A DNA stretch of 55,315 nucleotides from Pararhodobacter sp. (lineage in GTDB: Bacteria; Pseudomonadota; Alphaproteobacteria; Rhodobacterales; Rhodobacteraceae), in contig JAFIEG010000023.1 in NCBI GenBank assembly GCA_020832665.1, positions 1 to 55,315 on the forward strand, given 5' to 3'. How positions within the stretch are numbered: the first letter of the stretch is position 1; each line of letters starts with the position of its first letter. A program made the translations under genes and the position numbers. Below are positions 36,434 through 44,231 of this stretch, one piece after another. The notes under the pieces are model-generated. The model was not told the origin of the DNA and ran no database searches. It saw only the letters and a program-made list of their open reading frames with translations.

Positions 36434-37318
36434 CTACCCCTTTATGGCCTTCTGCACGGCTTCGCCCAGCGTGGCAGGGCTGTCTGCCACCACGATGCCG
36501 GCTTTCTTCATTGCCTCGATCTTCGATTCGGCATCGCCCTTGCCGCCGGCGACTATGGCGCCGGCATGGCCCATGCGCCGGCCCGGCGGGGCAGTGCGCC
36601 CGGCGATGAAGCCCGCGACCGGCTTCCAGCGGCCCTTCTTGCGCTGATCGGCCAGGAACTCGGCCGCCTCTTCCTCGGCCGCGCCGCCGATCTCGCCGAT
36701 CATGATGATCGATTGCGTCTCGTCATCGCCAAGGAACATGTCCAGCAGATCGATATATTCGGTGCCCTTGATCGGGTCGCCGCCGATGCCCACGGCGGTG
36801 GACTGGCCCAACCCCAGATCGGTGGTCTGCTTCACCGCTTCATAGGTCAGCGTGCCCGAGCGGCTGACCACGCCGACGCTGCCGCGCTGGTGGATATGGC
36901 CGGGCATAATGCCGATCTTGCAGGCATCGGGGGTAATCACGCCGGGGCAGTTGGGGCCGATCAGCCGGCTGGACGTGCCTTCCAGCGCGCGCTTGACGCG
37001 CATCATGTCGAGCACCGGAATCCCTTCGGTGATGCACACGATCAATTCCATCCCGGCATCGATCGCTTCCAGGATCGAATCGGCGGCAAAGGGCGGCGGC
37101 ACATATATGGCGCTGGCATTGGCGCCGGTCCTGGCCTTGGCCTCGTGTACCGAGTTGAACACAGGCAGGCCCAGATGCTCCTGCCCGCCCTTGCCCGGCG
37201 TTACCCCGCCGACCATCTGCGTGCCATAGGCGATCGCCTGTTCGGAATGAAAGGTGCCCTGCGAGCCGGTGAAGCCCTGGCAGATGACCTTGGTGTTTTT
37301 ATCTACGAGAATGGCCAT
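36434..37318 (-). CDS. sucD: Succinyl-CoA synthetase alpha subunit
   Basis: 294 aa. It forms the phosphohistidine intermediate and binds CoA: CoA-binding fold at [29 protein letters not shown], and active-site His in [13 protein letters not shown] (near residue 250). It overlaps the 3' end of the upstream sulfotransferase gene by 20 nt. In most bacteria sucD directly follows sucC; here the sulfotransferase gene separates them. Confidence 0.97.
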   Translation of the reverse strand: MAILVDKNTKVICQGFTGSQGTFHSEQAIAYGTQMVGGVTPGKGGQEHLGLPVFNSVHEAKARTGANASAIYVPPPFAADSILEAIDAGMELIVCITEGIPVLDMMRVKRALEGTSSRLIGPNCPGVITPDACKIGIMPGHIHQRGSVGVVSRSGTLTYEAVKQTTDLGLGQSTAVGIGGDPIKGTEYIDLLDMFLGDDETQSIIMIGEIGGAAEEEAAEFLADQRKKGRWKPVAGFIAGRTAPPGRRMGHAGAIVAGGKGDAESKIEAMKKAGIVVADSPATLGEAVQKAIKG

Positions 37319-38474
37319 TCGGCACCCCTTTTCTTAGTATTGCGGGAAGAAGCCGGCTGGCTCCTCCCTTGTTTCGCAAGCGTCGGCCAAGCGCGCGGAT
37401 GCGCGTTGCAATGTGGCTTGCCGTTGCCTTCGGGCGGACAAGATCGGCGCCCCCCACAAGATCGGCATCCCCCAGCAGACGGGTTGCCAGGCGTAGCGCA
37501 TCCTCCCGCAGCGCTGCGGGATCGCGCGCGACGGCGGGTTCGGCGACCGGCGGGAAGAGCGACTCGCGCTGCGAAAAGAAGTTTCGGCGCAGTTTTTCGT
37601 TGCTCACGGCATGGGAATCGATGATCTGCTGGCGCTGTTCCTGGGTCAGGGCGAGGCGGCTGCCTTGCGCGGAATGCGCCATCAACCTGTCACGCAGGCG
37701 CTGGCCCAGCGGATCGCGGCTGCCATCGGGCAGCAATTCCGGCGTATGCTCGTTGAAGAGCCGCAGCAGTTCTGCCGCTTCGGCCGATAGCGCTTCGTTG
37801 CTGCGCGGCGGCATTTTCAGTTCCGACATGTCAATTCCGTCGCAAGCATGGCAGAAATCGGCGATCAGATCGCCCTGATGCAGGAAATCCTTTTCAAGCA
37901 GCCGGACATCGAGCCGGTCGCGACCGACGACTTTTACCCATCGGTTCACTTTCTTGAAATAGTTTTGCCGGATCCCGTGTGATTGCACGAAGCTTTCCAG
38001 CGTCTTCTTTCCGCCGCGCTTGATCGATTCGGAATAGGCGCTGACGATCATGTCTTCCTGACGGCGCAGATACAGAATGTAAGTCACCGGATCGAACAGT
38101 TCGCGCAGCATGTGATCCAGCGCAGCGATCGCCTCGTTTGTCTTGACCCAGGCCAGGATATGCTCTGACGAGATCAGGACCGTCGGCGCGGCCCAGTTTT
38201 TCCGTCGCCGGCGCAACCAGTCCTGCAACGCAGCGGTTTGAACGCGCTGCGCCTCCATGTCGGGATAGCCATAGCGAAGCCGGTGTTCGGGTGAAACCTG
38301 TTCACCGGCAAGCGTCAAGGCTGCTGCCGCGAATTCGAACTGGCTGCCGCGGTTCGGCTCGAATCGCTCATATCGGAAGCCTTGCGCCTTTAGAGGAGAC
38401 CAGTTCGACGCCAGAAAAGCCTGGATCGAACTGGTCCCGGTCTTTGGCGACCCGATATGAACGACCGCACGCAT
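37299..38474 (-). CDS. Sulfotransferase-like protein inside suc operon
   Basis: 391 aa. It begins [20 protein letters not shown], a PAPS-binding P loop, with a likely 3'-phosphate element at [17 protein letters not shown] (near residue 140). It is similar in layout to the protein at 16765-17850. It starts 4 nt after sucC and ends 20 nt inside sucD, so it is fully embedded and translationally coupled. Composition is slightly less GC-rich (33 of 60 in 37981-38040). Basic C-terminal tail (residues about 360-391). Target unknown. Confidence 0.8.
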   Translation of the reverse strand: MRAVVHIGSPKTGTSSIQAFLASNWSPLKAQGFRYERFEPNRGSQFEFAAAALTLAGEQVSPEHRLRYGYPDMEAQRVQTAALQDWLRRRRKNWAAPTVLISSEHILAWVKTNEAIAALDHMLRELFDPVTYILYLRRQEDMIVSAYSESIKRGGKKTLESFVQSHGIRQNYFKKVNRWVKVVGRDRLDVRLLEKDFLHQGDLIADFCHACDGIDMSELKMPPRSNEALSAEAAELLRLFNEHTPELLPDGSRDPLGQRLRDRLMAHSAQGSRLALTQEQRQQIIDSHAVSNEKLRRNFFSQRESLFPPVAEPAVARDPAALREDALRLATRLLGDADLVGGADLVRPKATASHIATRIRALGRRLRNKGGASRLLPAILRKGVPNGHSRR

Positions 38475-38478
38475 GCCT

Positions 38479-39672
38479 TTAGCCCTTGACCGCCTTCACG
38501 ATCTTCTGCGCGGCATCCGACAGATTGTCGGCGGCAATCACGTCGAGGCCGGAATTGTTGATGATTTCCTTGCCCTTCTCGACATTGGTTCCTTCAAGCC
38601 GCACCACCAGTGGCACCTGCAGGCCCACCTCCCTGACCGCCGCGATCACCCCTTCGGCGATGATGTCACAGCGCATGATGCCGCCGAAGATGTTGACCAG
38701 AATGCCCTTCACATTCTTGTCCGAGGTGATGATCTTGAACGCCTCGGTCACCTTCTCCTTGCTGGCGCCGCCGCCGACATCGAGAAAGTTGGCGGGCTCG
38801 GCCCCGTAAAGCTTGATGATGTCCATCGTCGCCATCGCCAGCCCGGCACCGTTGACCATGCAGCCGATCTCGCCATCGAGCGCGATGTAGTTGAGATCGA
38901 ATTTCGAGGCCGCCAGTTCCTTGGGGTCTTCCTCGCTTTCATCACGCAGCGCCAGGATTTCGGACTGGCGGTAAAGCGCGTTCGAATCGAAGCCCATCTT
39001 GGCGTCGAGGCATTTCAGATCGCCCTTGTCGGTCACGATAAGCGGGTTGATCTCCACCATCTCGGCGTCGCGCTCGACGAACAGCTTGTAGAGCTTGCTC
39101 ACCAGATCGACACATTGCTTGATCTGCTTGCCCTCAAGCCCCAGCGCAAAGGCCACGCGGCGGCCGTGAAAGCCCGAGATGCCGGTGGCAGGGTCAATGG
39201 TGAAGCTGAGGATCTTCTCGGGCGTCGCGGCGGCGACTTCCTCGATATCCATGCCGCCCTCGGTGGAACAGACGAACGAGATGCGGCTGGAGGCGCGATC
39301 GACGAGCAGCGCCAGATAAAGCTCGCGCTCGATATCCGAGCCATCCTCGATATAGATGCGGCCCACCTGCTTGCCGGCGGGACCGGTCTGATGCGTGACC
39401 AGCGTTCGCCCGAGCATGGCATTGGCGTGTTCGGCTGCTTCCTCGACCGATTTCGCCAGCCGCACGCCGCCCTTGTCGCCGGCCGAGGCTTCCTTGAAGC
39501 TGCCCTTGCCGCGGCCGCCGGCATGGATCTGCGCCTTGACCACCCAAAGCGGGCCGTCCAGTTCGCCGGCGGCGGTCTTGGCTTCTTCGGCGCGAAAAAC
39601 CACGCGGCCATCCGAGACCGGCACGCCATAGCTGCGAAGCAGACCCTTCGCCTGGTATTCGTGGATGTTCAC
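38479..39672 (-). CDS. sucC: Succinyl-CoA synthetase beta subunit
   Basis: 397 aa, ATP-grasp fold binding nucleotide: N terminus [42 protein letters not shown], and the phosphate/power-helix region [13 protein letters not shown]. The start is taken as the GTG at 39672, which gives exactly the family N terminus (M)NIHEYQAK and the usual length; no ATG occurs at that place. First gene of the suc operon, downstream of the paired TGTGATCAC boxes. Confidence 0.95.
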   Translation of the reverse strand: MNIHEYQAKGLLRSYGVPVSDGRVVFRAEEAKTAAGELDGPLWVVKAQIHAGGRGKGSFKEASAGDKGGVRLAKSVEEAAEHANAMLGRTLVTHQTGPAGKQVGRIYIEDGSDIERELYLALLVDRASSRISFVCSTEGGMDIEEVAAATPEKILSFTIDPATGISGFHGRRVAFALGLEGKQIKQCVDLVSKLYKLFVERDAEMVEINPLIVTDKGDLKCLDAKMGFDSNALYRQSEILALRDESEEDPKELAASKFDLNYIALDGEIGCMVNGAGLAMATMDIIKLYGAEPANFLDVGGGASKEKVTEAFKIITSDKNVKGILVNIFGGIMRCDIIAEGVIAAVREVGLQVPLVVRLEGTNVEKGKEIINNSGLDVIAADNLSDAAQKIVKAVKG

Positions 39673-39782
39673 GTCAACTGTCCCCGTCTGCTGCGAATTT
39701 GTGCGCCGTAATGACATGAATCCGGCGCGGGACAAATGGTAAATCGCGTTGATTTGTTGACGCGGGGCAATTTTTCACTGTT

Positions 39783-39812
39783 TGTGATCACGCGCATTTT
39801 CACTGTGATCAC
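39783..39812 (-). promoter_or_regulatory. Paired TGTGATCAC boxes upstream of sucC
   Basis: Two identical 9-mers, 39783-39791 and 39804-39812, each with the palindrome GTGATCAC, 21 nt apart start to start and 111-140 nt upstream of the sucC GTG. A CAGTGAAAA element follows each box on the minus strand, so the unit is imperfectly duplicated. The same pair occurs upstream of sdhC (53279-53307). Inference: operators of a shared TCA-cycle regulator. Confidence 0.65.
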
Positions 39813-40596
39813 TTGATCGCGCCCCAACTTCCCCGGCTGTGCCTGTCTGCGGGAGCCATCGGGCCGGCTGGCATGGCGACCGGAAGGTTTCGACCGAAGG
39901 CCGTCATGTGGCCGACAATGCGCGGACAGATCCGCAATCTCGATGCGGCGGGGCCGCACGCGCTTGCGGGCAATGTGCGCGCCTTTGACCAGCACTGTTT
40001 CGAGCGCCCCCCTGCTGCGTTGCGGCCGCGCCAAGGCCGGGCAGAGAGGTGCCCGCGAACCGCGCTCCCGCCCGCCCTCCCCGCGCGGCTTGCGGGCGCT
40101 GCCGGTGCAGTAGCTCGGGCGGGCATGCAGGCCGAGGTATCGGAACCGATCATTCCCCGTCGGGCACGTAGCGCGCCCGGCTCGGCCGTCGCGCCCCGCC
40201 TGGCGAGGTTTGTGCTTTGGCTTGCCCCCACACAAACGCAGCGCGCAGTGGCCTGGATGCCCGTCCGGAGAGCCCACCGACAGGGCGGCGCAGGCCGGCT
40301 GTGCCGATCTTGCAAGCGGGCGCCGATATGAAGGTGGCAATGGACCGAGGTGCAGGCTGTGCGACACCACGCCACGCAGCCGAGATCGCCCTATCGCAAG
40401 GCCGGGCACGAGTGCACCGCGCTCATTAGCATTCACGCGATGTGCTCCTGCAATCTGTTCTCGCGGGCCTTCCGAGAAACTGGCTCATGGCCTACGAAGC
40501 TTCCGAAGTGTGCAAACGGAACTCATATCGGTTGCACGCGCAAGCCCGGCTCAAGGCCGAGGCGCCATCAGGCCGGCCGGTCGGTTATCGGGTTGC
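39813..40596. other. Long non-coding stretch between sucC promoter and flgD
   Basis: Nearly 800 bases with no recognisable gene. It contains copy C of the 36-nt repeat (40117-40152) and several GC inverted repeats. Open frames on both strands have Arg/Pro/Ala-rich translations typical of random GC-rich DNA. Confidence 0.6.
40117..40152 (+). repeat. 36-nt intergenic repeat, copy C
   Basis: Reads GGGCGGGCATGCAGGCC, then GAGGT, then ATCGGAACCGATCA with a perfect ATCGG-AA-CCGAT palindrome. Identical to copy B at 30 of 36 positions. The 5' flank (CTTGCGGGCGCTGC at 40089) resembles the flank of copy D, so the unit may be about 75 nt long in these two copies. Confidence 0.75.
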
Positions 40597-41271
40597 TTAG
40601 TCGCTCTCGTCCGGTTGCGGTGCGCGCAGCCCAAGCGCCTCGCCTGCCGGCAGCATCAGCCCTCCGAGCAGGACCAGCATTATTTCGCCATTCTGCATTC
40701 GTGCCTCGTTTACCCGCTGATAGGCGGTCACCGGCACGGCATCGTTGGTTGTCTCGCCGGTGCGTGTCTCCAGCATGAAACTGTAGCGCCCCTCGGGCAG
40801 GGGCTCGCCGTCGCTGTCGGTACCCTCCCAGGTGAAGCTTTGTGTATCGACCGGCAGATCGATCCGGTCGACGATGGTGCCCGACTGGTCGCGCACCACC
40901 AGGGTGGCCCGGTCGGCACTTGCCGGTGCGTCGGGGGCAAGCGCGACCGGGCTGCCATCGAACCAGGCCTCGCCGGGAACGCCCACCTCCATGCCGACCC
41001 AGTTGCCCAGATCGCCGAGCCCCGAACGGCTGATCAGCGAGGCCAGCAACTGGTTTGTCTGCACCTGCTGTTCCACGCCGGAAAAGGTGGCCAGTTGAAC
41101 GGCGAAATCGGAGGCGTTCATGGGGTTGAGCGGGTCCTGGTTGCGCATTTGAACGGTGAGCATGTTGAGAAAGGTCAGATAGTCGCTCCCCATCGCCGGG
41201 CCGGGGGCTTGCGCGTGCACGCCACCTTGCCGGGTCGGGCCCGTGCTTTGACCAAGAGGCTGGATATCCAT
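40597..41271 (-). CDS. flgD: Flagellar hook assembly scaffold FlgD
   Basis: 224 aa hook cap protein. The N-terminal FlgD signature is clear: YLTFLNMLTVQMRNQDPLNP followed by FAVQLATFSGVEQQVQTN. The C-terminal part (about 100-200) is the Ig-like region, with TWEGTDSDGEPLPEGRYSF. Start MDIQPLGQSTG at 41271 is preferred; the frame upstream of it is low-complexity Pro/Ala/Arg and belongs to the spacer. It follows fliK by 13 nt, consistent with joint expression of the hook-length pair. Confidence 0.93.
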   Translation of the reverse strand: MDIQPLGQSTGPTRQGGVHAQAPGPAMGSDYLTFLNMLTVQMRNQDPLNPMNASDFAVQLATFSGVEQQVQTNQLLASLISRSGLGDLGNWVGMEVGVPGEAWFDGSPVALAPDAPASADRATLVVRDQSGTIVDRIDLPVDTQSFTWEGTDSDGEPLPEGRYSFMLETRTGETTNDAVPVTAYQRVNEARMQNGEIMLVLLGGLMLPAGEALGLRAPQPDESD

Positions 41272-41284
41272 TGGCAGGCTCCTT

Positions 41285-42892
41285 TCAGAGGCGAAGATCA
41301 AGATGGGCGGTCGCTGACGAGCCGGCCGATGCGGCCCCGGCCGGGCCGGCGGGCTGATTGGTATCGATGCCGACGCTGGCGGGGCTCGCGCCCGTGCCAT
41401 TGCCTCCGGCGGCGCTACCGTCGCCGCCGGATCCGTGCGCCGAGCCGTCAGCGAAGCTGAAGGCAAGATCGGTAAAGCCCAGCCGGCGCATGTCATCGGC
41501 GAGCAGATCGATATGGCGGCGCAGCAGTTCGAGGGTTTCGGAGCGCTCGGCCGAGAGCGAGACGCTCATCGCCCCGTCGCGGTTTTGCAGCGTGATTTCG
41601 ACCCGGCCCAGTTCGGCCGGGGAGAGCATCAGTTCGACCCGCCCGCCTGACGCGCGCTGCAGCGCCGGTACGACCTGATCGACTATGTCCCGACCGCCGG
41701 CAGCGCGTGCAATATCGCCGGCTGGCGCAGTGGCGGCGGGGCCAGCGATGCGCATTGGCGCGGCAGCCTCGATCCCGAGCGCCGATTTCATACCGTCCCT
41801 GCTGGCGCTGCGCAGCGCATGCAAGCCGCCGACATTGTCTGCATCGAGCGCCCCTGCGGGAGGCGGCGGCAAGGCAGGTTGCGGCGCAGATTCGATCGCC
41901 GATGCGCTCACCGTCTGGGTTGCGAGGCCCGTTTGCACCGGAGCCGCTCCCGAGGCGGCCAATCCCGCCTTGGCCAGCGTGGACGGCAGCGAGGAATGTC
42001 TGTTCGAGATCACGCTCCCCGGCGCCAAGGCGGCCGGACCCTTAGTGCCTGGCCGTGCGCCAGTAGTGGCTCTGGCTGATGTGGGTGCGCCTTCCTGCAG
42101 TTTTTCTGCCATGCCGATGCTCTGCCCGGCCATCGCGCCCCGTCCGCCGGTGGTCAGCGCCGGTTCGGGCATGGCCGGCGCGGGGGCGCGCGCGCGGTGG
42201 GCCGAAGCGCCTTCCCCAGAGGCCCCTTTCGCCAGTGCAGCCGTGGCGAGCACGCCATCTGCCCTGCGCCCTGCGGCTCGCTCCGTCGAATCCGATCCGG
42301 CTGCCGCGCGCGCTGCAGTGCCGATGGTCGCGCTGTCGAACGCGCCCGCTCGGGCGGCAAGAGTGGCGCTGGCCGACGAAGGCGCGCCGTCCGGCAGCTT
42401 CGCCGGTATGCCGTTGTCCTGCCCGGCCATCGCGCCCCGACCGCCGGCGGTCAGCGCCGGCTCGGGCATGGCCGGCGCGGCTGGGGCTGAGCGGTGCGCC
42501 GTGGCTCCTTCGCCGGAAGCTCCTTTCAGCAGCGCTGAAGTGGGCCCCGCCCGGACATCCGAATCAGTTCGAGGGGGAGCATGTGCCTCGCCGCCTGTTC
42601 CCCCGCTGGCCGAGCCACGCCCAGCCGATTCGGGCGATGCGGCGCCGGCCCCGGGTTGCGCTGCTCGCTCGGCCGCATCCGACCCGCCCCCCGAAGCCCC
42701 TTCCGCCGCCGGTGCGCGTTCATCATGGGCGGTTTCGGGCCGCTGGCCCGAATCAGCTTCGGGGCGCCTTGTGAAGGCCGCGAAACCGTCGGAGCGCTTG
42801 CCGGTTTCGCGCGGTGTGGCTTCGCGCGCGCCGGGGGCGCCCTTCTGGCTGGTGCCAAGCGCAGGCGGTGTCGCGGCGGGAACAATCATCAT
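41285..42892 (-). CDS. fliK: Flagellar hook-length control protein FliK
   Basis: 535 aa. The C-terminal FliK domain (about 420-500) is recognisable: RVELMLSPAELGRVEITL, then RRHIDLLADDMRRLGFTDL. The rest is an Ala/Gly/Ser-rich ruler region. It holds two copies of a 99-codon in-frame duplication: the segment MPEPALT(A/T)GGRGAMAGQ recurs, and the DNA at 42125 and 42422 matches closely over about 60 bases. The start with GGGAGAAACCC-ATG (MMIVPAATP, 42892) is preferred over an in-frame ATG 21 nt upstream. Confidence 0.88.
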   Translation of the reverse strand: MMIVPAATPPALGTSQKGAPGAREATPRETGKRSDGFAAFTRRPEADSGQRPETAHDERAPAAEGASGGGSDAAERAAQPGAGAASPESAGRGSASGGTGGEAHAPPRTDSDVRAGPTSALLKGASGEGATAHRSAPAAPAMPEPALTAGGRGAMAGQDNGIPAKLPDGAPSSASATLAARAGAFDSATIGTAARAAAGSDSTERAAGRRADGVLATAALAKGASGEGASAHRARAPAPAMPEPALTTGGRGAMAGQSIGMAEKLQEGAPTSARATTGARPGTKGPAALAPGSVISNRHSSLPSTLAKAGLAASGAAPVQTGLATQTVSASAIESAPQPALPPPPAGALDADNVGGLHALRSASRDGMKSALGIEAAAPMRIAGPAATAPAGDIARAAGGRDIVDQVVPALQRASGGRVELMLSPAELGRVEITLQNRDGAMSVSLSAERSETLELLRRHIDLLADDMRRLGFTDLAFSFADGSAHGSGGDGSAAGGNGTGASPASVGIDTNQPAGPAGAASAGSSATAHLDLRL

Positions 42893-43001
42893 GGGTTTCT
42901 CCCGTGCTGTCATGGCTGCCGACTTAACACGGCGTTGGTTACCCAATCTTTACCGCCGCCATTCACGATGCCCGAAATGCCAACCCTTGCCGGAGTGATC
43001 C

Positions 43002-43307
43002 ATGTTGCCCTTGCCGGACCTGACGCCATCAACCCCCGCAACTACCCGGGCCACCACGCCCCCCACCGCGCCCGAAAATGCGCTCGCGCGCAGCGCCGCG
43101 GCGCTGGAAACCGCCTTTCTGGCCGAGATGCTGAAAGCCGCCGGCCATGGCCGAGTCGCCTCGGTCAGCGGCAAGAATGAGGAAGACCCTTTCGCCTCGT
43201 TCATGGCCGATGCCCAGGCGCAGGCGATGATGGCCCGCGGCGGCATCGGCCTGGCCAGCCATATCGAGCGGTCACTGGAAATGCAGCGCCAGGAGGTGCC
43301 GGAATGA
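43002..43307 (+). CDS. Rod-binding protein (FlgJ N-domain type)
   Basis: 101 aa. The core LARSAAALETAFLAEMLKAAG and FASFMADAQAQAMMARGGIGLA match the rod-binding domain of FlgJ (E..FL..ML....; A..ia..GG.Gla). The muramidase domain of enteric FlgJ is absent, as usual in Rhodobacterales. It is divergent from fliK and overlaps the next gene (ATGA), so the two are coupled. Confidence 0.82.
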   Translation: MLPLPDLTPSTPATTRATTPPTAPENALARSAAALETAFLAEMLKAAGHGRVASVSGKNEEDPFASFMADAQAQAMMARGGIGLASHIERSLEMQRQEVPE

Positions 43308-43696
43308 AACCTGCCCATGACGCCGTGGAAACCCTGTCGCGCCTGATGGAAGAGGAGCGGCGTGCGCTGCTGGCCGGCGATACCCCGGCCTTTGACCGGA
43401 TTGCACGGCGCAAGGATGCGGCGCTGGCGCGGCTGACCGCGGCGCTGGATGATACGCCCGCTCTGGTGTCCGGCCAGCCCGGTGCGGCAGACGACACCGC
43501 GCTGACAGATGCACTCAAGGATCTGCGCGGCAATGCAGCGCGCAGCCGCGATCTGCTCGCCGCCGCACTGGAGGGGATGCGCGATGCCCAGGCATTGCTG
43601 GCAGCCCTGCGCGAGATGCGCCACGACACCTATACCGCCGATGGCGGCCGGGAACGCCATGGTGCGCCGGCCGGTCGATTGGAGCGGCGCGCCTGA
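43304..43696 (+). CDS. FlgN-like flagellar chaperone candidate
   Basis: 130 aa, almost entirely helical: EEERRALLAGDTPAFDRIARRKDAALARL resembles FlgN/FliT-type export chaperones for FlgK and FlgL. There is no conserved motif that proves it. The position directly after the rod-binding gene with a 4-nt overlap supports a flagellar role. The C-terminal 20 residues are Arg/Gly-rich and probably disordered. Confidence 0.6.
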   Translation: MKPAHDAVETLSRLMEEERRALLAGDTPAFDRIARRKDAALARLTAALDDTPALVSGQPGAADDTALTDALKDLRGNAARSRDLLAAALEGMRDAQALLAALREMRHDTYTADGGRERHGAPAGRLERRA

Positions 43697-44066
43697 GTTC
43701 CGCGCCCGGTGCGCTGCTTGTCGCTCTCGCCGAAGGAACCGGGGCCTTTGCATTCGGGCATGGCAGCGACATGCAATGGCGACATGCAATGGCAACATGC
43801 GTCCGGCGCCGCGGACGATTCGCGCGCGATTGTAGTTGCCGCAATGGGGTGATCGGTTGACGCGGGCCCGGTCCTGGCAGGGCGAAAACCGCGCGCGTGC
43901 TTGCGTGTATGCCTGTCGGGCCCGGCATGTCTTTGCGTTTCGCTGCGTTGCCGATCCCGGCGCAGGAAAAGCGCATCGGCATCGGTGCCGGAACACTCCC
44001 GCAGCCCGCCTTGCCGAAAGAGAAAGCGCGAATTTGAGTGATTTCCCGTCACCAAATTCGCGGCAC
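43697..44066. other. Non-coding region upstream of fliC
   Basis: About 370 bases with no gene. Two pieces that resemble halves of the 36-nt repeat occur on the minus strand (43850-43860 TGATCGGTTGA and 43899-43922, containing GTGTATGCCTG), separated by about 38 nt. The rest is featureless apart from GC palindromes. Confidence 0.5.
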
Positions 44067-44081
44067 TTAAGCCACTGTTAG
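44067..44081 (+). promoter_or_regulatory. CtrA-like site upstream of fliC
   Basis: TTAA-GCCACTG-TTAG: the consensus TTAA-N7-TTAA with one mismatch, about 150 nt upstream of the fliC start. It carries the same single mismatch as the site before flgE (5647). Confidence 0.4.
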
Positions 44082-44170
44082 AGAATCTGCCGCAGCGTGG
44101 CATTCGCACCGCAAAGGTGGCGCGGCAACGCCTTACCGGCCTCGCCCGCATGTCCAGAAGGGGCTTCGTT

Positions 44171-44189
44171 GCCGTTCCGGTGGAACGGC
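44171..44189 (+). promoter_or_regulatory. Hairpin in the fliC 5' leader
   Basis: A perfect 8-bp stem GCCGTTCC/GGAACGGC with loop GGT, 42 nt before the fliC ATG. FlbT of Caulobacter is known to act on the flagellin mRNA leader, and flbT lies downstream here, so this stem is a plausible target or modulator. Confidence 0.5.
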
Positions 44190-44231
44190 CTGCAAACCGG
44201 CGCAAAGTCGCTTCAGACTGAGGAAAATCAC

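Noticed and set aside
39813-40331. Open frame of about 170 codons in the sucC-flgD interval.
   Set aside because: Translation is Arg/Pro/Ala-rich with no family resemblance, no ribosome-binding site, and it covers repeat copy C; high GC makes such frames common.
42939-42953. TTAC-N7-TTAC between fliK and the rod-binding gene as a third CtrA site.
   Set aside because: Both half-sites deviate from TTAA, so the match is not better than chance.
44089-44113. Sigma-28 or sigma-54 promoter directly before fliC (GCCGCAGC; TGGCA-N7-CCGCA).
   Set aside because: Spacing for sigma-28 does not fit (17-18 nt against 15) and the sigma-54 -12 element reads CCGC instead of TTGC, so neither is convincing.
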